Shown here: positions 1 to 5,583 of the stretch, piece after piece
Layout of the letters: each line of letters starts with the position of its first letter
Position numbering within the stretch: position 1 is the stretch's first letter
Source: Vairimorpha ceranae
Lineage: Eukaryota; Microsporidia; Nosematidae
Direction of reading: 5' to 3'
Length of the DNA: 13,056 nt
NCBI RefSeq assembly: GCF_000988165.1
Contig: NW_020169392.1
Location: forward strand, 1 to 13,056
Made by a program: the position numbers and the translations under genes
The notes under the pieces: generated by a model
What the model was told of the DNA's origin: nothing
Database searches by the model: none
What the model saw: only the letters and a program-made list of their open reading frames with translations

Positions 1-336
1 AAGCCGTTACCCTTCGGGGAATCTTCAAAAAACACACAACCTGGGGAGGGTTTGGCAAGCTGCTGACGCCGTAGCATTTGCGTTGGATCAGGTCAGATCC
101 TTAAACTGACGATTGAGTCAGGCGTGTTATCCCTAGAACCCTGCTCAGCGCAGGTCACGGTCTTTATGACTGTTGGATGTTTAATCCTAAGGGATCCCCT
201 TTCTTCCTACAAGCAAGGCCGTAATGGTATGCTGGAGTGTGTCTCAGATTATTGGATGTGTTGGAGTTTTTACTTGCTCTGTTGGGCTTTTCTTTAACGT
301 ACCAATAAATTTATTTTATTTTATTTTTTTTTTTTT
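1..336 (+). ncRNA. Copy A of a dispersed structured-RNA element, 5' end cut by the window edge
   Basis: This stretch is much richer in G+C than its surroundings and aligns along its whole length with 12184-12559 (copy C). It lacks about 50 nt that copy C has at 12210-12274. Hairpins can be read directly: CCC-UUCG-GGG at 10-19, a long-range ACGCC (66-70)/GGCGT (121-125) stem enclosing GGATC/GATCC (85-89/96-100) and TGAC/GTCA (107-110/117-120), then CCTGC/GCAGG (140-144/150-154), ACGGTC-TTTAT-GACTGT (157-173) and GGAT/ATCC (175-178/184-187). The same stems occur in copy C with different but still pairing bases, so selection has acted on RNA structure. The copy ends with AATAAATTTATTTTATTTT and a 13-T run (324-336), which could be a Pol III terminator or a transposon tail. 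No universal rRNA, tRNA, RNase P or group I/II intron motif was recognised. It may be a ncRNA gene, a SINE-like element, or the structured end of a retroelement. Confidence 0.7.
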
Positions 337-1072
337 CCGCAGCCACTTTTTTTAATGTATCATCAGGAGATTTTACTGTAATTCCATTTACATCAGCATG
401 TTTATAGATTTCATAATCATTTCCTCCTGGGTGTGTCATATCACCGAAAAATATAACATGCTCAATTCCTTCATTTTTAATGTGCTTTAAGCAATATCTT
501 TTATCCCATCCCTTAGGAAAACAGTCAATTGAAATTTGTCCTCCAATCACAAAATCCATATCATAATAATCAAATTCTTTTTTTAGGGCTTCAACCATTT
601 TTTCTCTTACTTTTTCATTTTTATCATAATTAAAAAATTCTAATCTTTCTTCTGACGAACAATTACGCCCAATTGGAGATATATTTATCATTGAATCCCT
701 ATATTCAATAAATGTCCCTCTTTTAATTGGGATATCTATTTCACTTAAGTATTTTAGACAAAAGTTTACGAATTTTTTATATAGATCTTCCTTCATGTAA
801 TCAATAATTCTTTCTTGTTTAACAAGTTTTCCGTTTTTATAAAAACTTAGACCGTTTTCCGGAAATGCATAATCAAAAAGTGATAAGCAATCATCACCTA
901 CTTGTTCTATTTGTTTTTCAATGTTAGAACCACCTACAAATCCAACTCTAACTTTTTTTCTTAAATCTTTCAACATTTTTATTATTTCAGGTGTTGCTTT
1001 ACATCGTGAGGGAGTTAGGGTTCCATCTACGTCAAATAAAAAAATTGTGTTTTCTTTAGTGTAAGATGACAT
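311..1072 (-). CDS. PMM: Phosphomannomutase (eukaryotic PMM/Sec53 type, HAD superfamily)
   Basis: Interconverts mannose-6-phosphate and mannose-1-phosphate in the cytosol, feeding GDP-mannose for dolichol-linked and O-mannosyl glycosylation. The 253-residue protein has the HAD motif DVDGTLT at 14-20, with D14 as nucleophile and D16 as acid/base. It also has FVGGSN at 45-50, PENGLSFYKNGKLV at 71-84, the substrate-loop region around R118-R136, GGQISIDCFPKGWDK at 178-191, and GDMTHPGGND at 210-219, which supplies the metal-binding Asp. Length fits the 246-255-residue family. The first Met gives a normal PMM N-terminus. Upstream there is only an ACCAT and no clear CCC signal, unlike the other genes here. 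The family normally ends shortly after the segment matching ITVKSPDDTLKKV (231-243). The extra Lys-rich tail (about 247-253) and the stop codon lie inside the T-rich tail of repeat copy A, so this end was probably altered by that element. Confidence 0.95.
   Translation of the reverse strand: MSSYTKENTIFLFDVDGTLTPSRCKATPEIIKMLKDLRKKVRVGFVGGSNIEKQIEQVGDDCLSLFDYAFPENGLSFYKNGKLVKQERIIDYMKEDLYKKFVNFCLKYLSEIDIPIKRGTFIEYRDSMINISPIGRNCSSEERLEFFNYDKNEKVREKMVEALKKEFDYYDMDFVIGGQISIDCFPKGWDKRYCLKHIKNEGIEHVIFFGDMTHPGGNDYEIYKHADVNGITVKSPDDTLKKVAAEKKKNKIK
324..336 (+). terminator. 13-T run ending copy A, possible Pol III terminator
   Basis: Thirteen consecutive T residues end copy A. Copy C ends the same way with 14 T. 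Copy B has a shorter T-rich tail. If the element is Pol III-transcribed this is where transcription would stop; alternatively it is a variable tail left by transposition. On the opposite strand the run is the A-run encoding Lys residues at the C-terminus of phosphomannomutase. Confidence 0.4.
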
Positions 1073-1770
1073 ATGGTATTTTAAGAAATTTTTTATAAAT
1101 TTATAAAAAAACTATTTGTTTCAAAATAAACAAATAATAATTAATTTATTTTTTTAAATAAGTGAAACTATAATTGTAACTAAATATCAATTTATATATA
1201 TATTATAAAAAACATTATACAACAAAGTGTTATTACTTTTTATAACCAATAAATTATTTTTAACAAAATGTATAAAATGTCATGATAAAAAAAGTGAACT
1301 TCTAAAAACAATCTTTTGGAATGTTAAAATGAAAATTTATTTAACAAGAATTGTAAATTTGATATTAAAAAAGGGTTCTAAAATAAATATGAATTTACAA
1401 TATTAATGTAAATAAAGGTTAAACTCAATAAATTTAAGAATCATTATGTATAAAAACACATGACTTATTACAATTAACACCATTATGATAAAAATACTAG
1501 AGTGGGTTGATATGTTATATTATTAAGATAATCACATCAATTTAGTTTTATTTCTCTTTATTTGCTAAGGATTTTACAATAAAAAATTACAATTTGTAAC
1601 GTTAAGAATGTAAAGGCATAGCTTATTTTTTTTATTCATTTTTTTAATTGGCTTTCTAAATAAATTAATGTAAATTATCTGTAGGAATTTTTAATATCTT
1701 GTACAAATATTTAATATAATTTTTACACATTTCTTAATTTAAATTCTTAATCTAGGCTTCTAGGAGAACA
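1073..1770. other. AT-rich intergenic region, nothing recognised
   Basis: About 700 bases lie between the phosphomannomutase start and repeat copy B. The sequence is almost entirely A and T, with short homopolymer runs. I found no ORF with family resemblance, no tRNA-like cloverleaf, and no C-run start signal followed by a usable ORF. A small CTAG-GCTT-CTAG dyad lies at about 1753-1764 just before copy B. Confidence 0.6.
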
Positions 1771-1896
1771 TTTTTCTCTTTACAAATAAGGCCTTTATGG
1801 TATGCTGGTGTGCAACACAAGTTATTAGATGTTAAAGTTTTTACTTGCTGTGTGGCTTTTTAACAATCTACCAATAAATTTATTTTATTTTTTTCT
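1771..1896 (+). repeat. Copy B, short 3' fragment of the dispersed structured-RNA element
   Basis: This 125-base stretch aligns with the last ~135 bases of copy A (about 201-336) in the same orientation. Shared blocks include GGTATGCTGG, GTTTTTACTTGCT and ACCAATAAATTTATTTTATT. The structured upstream part of the element (hairpins present in A and C) is missing, so this is a 5'-truncated copy, as expected for an element copied from its 3' end or a decayed remnant. It lies about 200 bases beyond the 3' end of the minus-strand glycerol-3-phosphate dehydrogenase gene. The T tail is interrupted by a C. Confidence 0.75.
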
Positions 1897-2094
1897 TTAT
1901 CTTAGGATAGGATTTTGATAAATTACAAATATACCATTTAAATAATTTCTGATTGAATATACAAATTTAAACTTTTTATATATATTGATACAGCAACACA
2001 CTTTCTAATAAAAACAAGTTCTTTATAAAATTTCACAAACATTTATAAAAAATTTAAAATGCATAAAATTAACAACTTAATATCAACACATTTA

Positions 2095-3126
2095 TTAAAA
2101 ACTATCAAGAATTTTATCACACTCTTCATTGTCACAGAATATCGACCATATCATTTTAATAATAGGAAAGTCATCTTTTCTTTCTTTTGTAATAAGATAA
2201 TTATAAATACAATTAGCTGTTCCTACACCCTGAATTTTCTGATTGCCAATTTTTTTTTCAAAGTCTTCCAATGAAATATCTTCCTCCGCCTTGGCTTTAC
2301 CAAATTTATAATTTCTCCCCATACTACATGACACTATTAAATCGGCAATACCACACGACTGGAATAGTGTTTCAGAGGAAGTAGCAGGAAAAAAGAAATT
2401 TAAAAATTTCTTAATTTCCCCCAAACCACACCTTAAAAAAGATATACTTGTATTTTTAGAGCATCCTAGACCAACCGTAACACCATAACCTAGTGCTATA
2501 ATATTTTTTAGTGATCCACATAGTTCTACACCTACAACATCTTTTGTACAACTAATTTTATAATATTTACAATTTAAAAGTCTAAATAAAACATCTCTGT
2601 CGTATTCTTGGTGGTATCCAAGTGTACCTTCACATTTATAAAGAATATTACCTAATAGTCCTTTAGCCACATCACTAGCAATATTAGCACCCATAAGAAC
2701 ATTTGTAGAACATCCCCATATTTCATTTATATAATCACTTACTAAAGTAAAAGAAACTTTGTATTCTATTACACCTTTTACAACTGATAATACAATAATA
2801 TCTTTTTTAAGATATTCTTTAAATTTAATTAAAGAATCAATAAATTGGTGTGGTAAAGCAACAATAATTATATCAATATCAGAAAAAAGTTGTATATCAG
2901 ATGTATAACAAAGATTATCTGGTAATTTAATACCAGGGAGATACTTTTTATTTTCATGATCTTCATTAATTAATTTATCCATAGATTTACCTTCAAATTC
3001 TTCTACAATTCCATAAATAAGAATCTCTTTTTTAAAATACTTTAAATTAGATATTACATTTTTAGATACCAAAAATCCAAGTGTTGTACCCCAATTACCA
3101 GTTCCAATAATTCCTACTTTTTTCAT
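2095..3126 (-). CDS. GPD1: NAD+-dependent glycerol-3-phosphate dehydrogenase, cytosolic
   Basis: Reduces dihydroxyacetone phosphate to glycerol-3-phosphate with NADH, regenerating NAD+ for glycolysis and supplying the lipid backbone; no targeting peptide is visible. The 343-residue protein starts MKKVGIIGTGNWG, a Rossmann NAD-binding loop at residues 5-13. Conserved blocks follow: LPHQF (91-95), SVVKG (114-118, K117), MGANIA (145-150), VELCGSLKN (200-208, K207, matching the catalytic Lys of the human enzyme), CGIADLI (258-264, D262) and GRN (270-272), then a C-terminal helical domain. Length matches the ~349-residue human enzyme. An in-frame ATG 15 codons upstream (3171) would add a Cys/Lys-rich leader unlike the family. 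I prefer 3126 because the Rossmann fold begins there and a CCC signal (3142-3144) sits about 16 bases before it. Confidence 0.95.
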   Translation of the reverse strand: MKKVGIIGTGNWGTTLGFLVSKNVISNLKYFKKEILIYGIVEEFEGKSMDKLINEDHENKKYLPGIKLPDNLCYTSDIQLFSDIDIIIVALPHQFIDSLIKFKEYLKKDIIVLSVVKGVIEYKVSFTLVSDYINEIWGCSTNVLMGANIASDVAKGLLGNILYKCEGTLGYHQEYDRDVLFRLLNCKYYKISCTKDVVGVELCGSLKNIIALGYGVTVGLGCSKNTSISFLRCGLGEIKKFLNFFFPATSSETLFQSCGIADLIVSCSMGRNYKFGKAKAEEDISLEDFEKKIGNQKIQGVGTANCIYNYLITKERKDDFPIIKMIWSIFCDNEECDKILDSF

Positions 3127-3141
3127 GCTAATTATTTTTAA

Positions 3142-3144
3142 GGG
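3142..3144 (-). promoter_or_regulatory. CCC start signal of GPD1
   Basis: Minus-strand context ATAAACCCTT lies about 16 bases upstream of the ATG at 3126 and downstream of the alternative ATG at 3171. This matches the C-run start signal seen at the other genes and supports the shorter protein. Confidence 0.55.
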
Positions 3145-3171
3145 TTTATAACCTTTTTTGCATAAACACAC

Positions 3172-3628
3172 ATTTTATTAAGTCATGTGGTTTTAATAAA
3201 ATAAACAACTTTTTATTTGATTAAAAATACAATTATTAGATAAGAAAATGCTAAAACTTTACACGTCATAATTTATTAAATATGATACAAATTCATGTAA
3301 TATTTATTTATGATGTTATTAAAATGTCATTGTTGATTTAAGATAATTTACTAAAGCATAAATTTATTATCTGTAGGTAATTTAAAAGTTGTTGGAATAA
3401 AATATTTAAAGAGAAAAGTTAAATGTCTCAAGGTGCAGAATGATTATTTGACAACTAAATATACTTACAAACAAAATGTAGTAAATGAATGTACAGTATT
3501 TAATACAATAGAACTTAGAATATTTAATATAGAGCTATATTATAAAAATATTAAAATACAAATGATAAATGTTAATATAACACACAAAATAGAATTAACC
3601 AAATTTATACATAAGAATACATTTATTT
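3172..3628. other. AT-rich intergenic region, nothing recognised
   Basis: Between GPD1 and the polymerase subunit gene the sequence is AT-rich without a credible gene. A plus-strand 68-codon ORF at 3433-3639 has no C-run signal, resembles no family I know, and runs into the 3' end of the opposite gene, so it is not called. Confidence 0.55.
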
Positions 3629-3904
3629 TTAATTACTAATCTGATTAATAAGATCTTGTGTTATATTCTCAAGATCAACAAGATTTTCTACAATACAGTC
3701 TTTAACTGAAATAGCATCATCACAACTTACTCTAAGAAACATAAAATCATCTTTAGGATGGCATACTTTGTAAGAACTAAAAATACATCTTTTATCTTTA
3801 CAAAGTTTATCTGACAAACTACTACCAAGACTATGTGTTTCTTTCTCTACTTTAAGTTCTATTGTATTTTTTATATTTTTATCATAATTTATTTCCACAG
3901 ACAT
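3629..3904 (-). CDS. RNA polymerase small subunit, RPB11/RPC19 (AC19) family
   Basis: A 91-residue nuclear protein that would pair with an RPB3/AC40-type subunit to form the alpha-like assembly platform of RNA polymerase. The family signature is clear but divergent: THSLGSSL at 23-30 corresponds to the usual (D/N)HTLGN, SYKVCHP at 44-50 to (G)Y(K/R)VPHP, and FLRVSC at 57-62 to the following beta strand. A C-terminal helix from about 65 supplies the dimer contact. The length is shorter than yeast RPB11 (120) or AC19 (142), lacking tails outside the core. The C-terminal helix (VENLVDLENITQDLI) looks slightly more like AC19 of Pol I/III than RPB11 of Pol II, but I cannot decide. The start is fixed by the core and by a CCC at 3910-3912. 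That start region is tandemly duplicated just upstream. Confidence 0.85.
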   Translation of the reverse strand: MSVEINYDKNIKNTIELKVEKETHSLGSSLSDKLCKDKRCIFSSYKVCHPKDDFMFLRVSCDDAISVKDCIVENLVDLENITQDLINQISN

Positions 3905-3951
3905 TTAAAGGGTAAAATTATATTTTTATCATAATTTATTTCCACAGACAT
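3889..3951 (-). other. Short upstream ORF (20 codons) created by the tandem duplication
   Basis: The outer duplicate start (ATG at 3951-3949) has its own CCC at 3958-3960. It reads the same first ten residues as the real protein, then shifts frame because the duplication length is not a multiple of three, and meets TAA at 3891-3889, inside the first codons of the true gene. If transcription starts upstream of both, ribosomes could be diverted here. Function is inference only. Confidence 0.5.
3910..3912 (-). promoter_or_regulatory. CCC start signal of the RPB11/AC19 gene
   Basis: Minus-strand TTTTACCCTTTAA precedes the ATG at 3904 by five bases. The duplicate of this signal is at 3958-3960. 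Confidence 0.6.
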
Positions 3952-4096
3952 TTTAAAGGGTAAAATGTATTTGATCATTACAATATAATAAGATATGTAT
4001 TTTATTAGAATATGTATAACAAGACTGGTAATTCATGTATTATATAAGAATGTATAAAAAATTATTATTTATTTTAGTAAATGTAAAATTGTAATT

Positions 4097-4288
4097 TTAA
4101 TTTCTTTCATATTTATTTCTATCTTTATTTTCATTTTTAGAATGAAAAATACAGCAAATTTTACTCTTTTTTTTATTAAGATGTTCATTATCTATTGTTT
4201 CTTTACTAAATGTTACCTTTTTTACTTTACTTTTTATTAATTTAAGAACAAGTGTTTTTGTTGTTTCTGTTTTTGTGACAGTAATCAT
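4097..4288 (-). CDS. YPI1: Protein phosphatase-1 inhibitor, YPI1/PPP1R11 (inhibitor-3) family
   Basis: A 63-residue regulator that would bind and inhibit or chaperone the type 1 Ser/Thr phosphatase catalytic subunit (Glc7/PP1). An N-terminal Thr/Val-rich stretch ([15 protein letters not shown], 3-17) resembles the start of the human protein. It is followed by the RVxF-type PP1-docking motif KVTF at 24-27 and the family hallmark [18 protein letters not shown] at 32-49. In human PPP1R11 the same order is KVEW, then VDNEHM and SKCCCIY. The protein stops soon after the hallmark, whereas human (126) and yeast homologues carry long tails, so this is a minimal version that keeps the docking core. 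The start is supported by GGG (4291-4293) two bases upstream and by the matching N-terminus. It is easily missed because of its size. Confidence 0.88.
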   Translation of the reverse strand: MITVTKTETTKTLVLKLIKSKVKKVTFSKETIDNEHLNKKKSKICCIFHSKNENKDRNKYERN

Positions 4289-4290
4289 AT

Positions 4291-4293
4291 CCC
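4291..4293 (-). promoter_or_regulatory. GGG-type start signal of YPI1
   Basis: Minus-strand TTTTTAAGGGAT directly precedes the ATG at 4288. It is the only G-run (rather than C-run) start signal in the window; both versions are known in Microsporidia. Confidence 0.45.
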
Positions 4294-4402
4294 TTAAAAA
4301 TAAAAAAAATAAAATTTAGAATGCAAGCGTAAAGTGAAACAAACAAATCAAAAAATTAAACATTTAAAACATTTTATATTTATGCATAATATAATAAAAT
4401 AT

Positions 4403-4741
4403 TTAATTGTCTGCTATCACAGGTGTTAGTGTTTTAATAATAGCAAAATTCCCTACATAATCTCCTTTTTTGTATGATATAACAGATTTGGTATCATTAA
4501 ATACAATAACACTGTATACACCCCTGTAATCACTATCTCCTACACCTCCTAAAGCTTTAAATACAGGACTAAAAACATGTATAAAATAATCTTTAGTTAC
4601 TTGCAGTTTAAACCCAATATTTATTAATCCACCTTTATTTGGGTCAATACATCCATCTTCATATGCATAACATTTGTACAATCCATTTTCTTTCTTTATT
4701 TTTGTAGCATTTGGTAAATATTCGATTTTAAAATCATTCAT
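4403..4741 (-). CDS. DUT: dUTPase-like protein, divergent and lacking motif V
   Basis: Trimeric dUTPases hydrolyse dUTP to dUMP and PPi, keeping uracil out of DNA. The 112-residue product is recognised by motif III, GVGDSDYRG (66-74), with candidate catalytic D69 and uracil-contacting Y72, followed by VIVFNDT (78-84) and motif IV KKGDYVGNFAII (91-102), close to the usual KGDRIGQLII. Motif I (AGYDL) is replaced by something like CYAYED (24-29). Motif II has lost its Arg (FSPVFKAL, 57-64). The Gly-rich C-terminal motif V is absent: the protein stops ten residues after motif IV, against about 136-150 residues in the family. No motif V is seen in another frame downstream. It may be inactive, act with a partner, or use an altered substrate. 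The ATG at 4741 is chosen over 4783 because CCCC (4745-4748) lies just upstream. Confidence 0.78.
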   Translation of the reverse strand: MNDFKIEYLPNATKIKKENGLYKCYAYEDGCIDPNKGGLINIGFKLQVTKDYFIHVFSPVFKALGGVGDSDYRGVYSVIVFNDTKSVISYKKGDYVGNFAIIKTLTPVIADN

Positions 4742-4744
4742 TAA

Positions 4745-4748
4745 GGGG
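4745..4748 (-). promoter_or_regulatory. CCCC start signal of the dUTPase-like gene
   Basis: Minus-strand ATTACCCCTTA immediately precedes the ATG at 4741 and lies downstream of the alternative ATG at 4783, so it decides the start. Confidence 0.6.
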
Positions 4749-4783
4749 TAATATTTTAAAGTATAAATCATTAAAAGTATCAA

Positions 4784-5507
4784 TATAATAAAAGATAAAG
4801 ATTATTTTTATTAATATATTATCTTTATAATTAGATTTATTTAGTATGCTGATTAAAGGTAGTAAAAAGTTTATTTTTTGATAATTTATTATTTAGATAT
4901 TTGACAATAATTTTTATAAAAGCAATAATTTATTTATATTTCATTCACCAGTAGATTTATTGTACTAGATATGATTATTTATCAGAATCAAATTTAATTT
5001 GTCATTTTATAATTTATTTAAAATTTTATGTAGTGCTATTATTATACAATTAATGATAAAAAATAACAAAATAGAAATAATGTTGTGTCACAATTTAATA
5101 ATACTTTTTAATTTAATTATTTTATAATTAAATTTGTATTAAAAGCTTATATGATTTAGATTAAATAAATAATCTTATGTAAATAATAAATGTCAATAAA
5201 TTTAATAAAAATAAATTTTATAATTATTTATAAATTGTGTTATTGTTTTTAAAACATTAAGAAATTGTGTAATGAATTATAACCTTAATTTGTTATAATA
5301 TTGAAAACTGTAAGGTTTGAAATTTATTACTGACTCAAAATAGTTTAAATTAAAAGTGATAAATTTTTACAATTTACATAATTTAAAATCATAAATACAA
5401 TCATTTTTATAATTTTTACTTTACAAATCAAGTAAAGTATAATTTATTGAAGATACTAAAAATATATTTATTTTTTTAATTTATTTTTATTTATGATTAA
5501 TTACAAT
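4784..5507. other. AT desert between divergently transcribed genes
   Basis: More than 700 bases of nearly pure A/T sequence separate the minus-strand dUTPase-like gene from plus-strand ACS. No ORF, RNA gene or long repeat was recognised. Only the inverted repeat at its right edge (5508-5535) stands out. Confidence 0.6.
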
Positions 5508-5535
5508 TTATCTCCTTTTTAAATTAAGGAGATAA
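5508..5535. promoter_or_regulatory. Perfect 10-bp inverted repeat with two divergent GATA sites upstream of ACS
   Basis: The left arm TTATCTCCTT (5508-5517) is the exact reverse complement of the right arm AAGGAGATAA (5526-5535), with an 8-base AT spacer. It lies about 50 bases before the ACS start. Each arm contains an AGATAA-type GATA-factor site, facing outward. It could be a dimeric activator or repressor site or an RNA hairpin in a 5' leader. The arms are the only G/C-bearing bases nearby, which makes a chance origin less likely. Confidence 0.45.
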
Positions 5536-5575
5536 CTTTTCATTTGCTGTTAGTCTTTTAAATAAATTTTAAATG

Positions 5576-5579
5576 CCCC
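5576..5579 (+). promoter_or_regulatory. CCCC start signal of ACS, inside a 4-codon upstream ORF
   Basis: CCCC ends five bases before the ACS ATG (5584). An ATG at 5573 opens a four-codon ORF whose TGA (5585-5587) overlaps the ACS start. Whether this ATG is in the mRNA depends on where transcription starts relative to the C-run. Confidence 0.55.
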
Positions 5580-5583
5580 TGTT

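Larger units (their letters stand above)
3871..3965. repeat. 47/48-bp tandem duplication spanning the start of the RPB11/AC19 gene
   Basis: Unit 1 (3871-3917) and unit 2 (3918-3965) are identical except for one extra T in unit 2. Each contains, on the minus strand, a CCC signal, an ATG and the first 10-11 codons of the polymerase subunit gene. Only the copy nearer the gene is in frame with it. The near-perfect identity in otherwise drifting AT-rich DNA points to a recent event. Confidence 0.9.

Noticed and set aside
2059..2274. 71-codon plus-strand ORF antisense to GPD1
   Set aside because: Shadow of the well-supported GPD1 coding sequence.
3127..3171. 15-codon N-terminal extension of GPD1
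   Set aside because: Not family-like, and the CCC signal lies inside it, so the start is placed at 3126.
3433..3639. 68-codon plus-strand ORF
   Set aside because: AT-biased residue content, no start signal, no recognisable domain, and it overlaps the 3' end of the RPB11/AC19 gene on the other strand.
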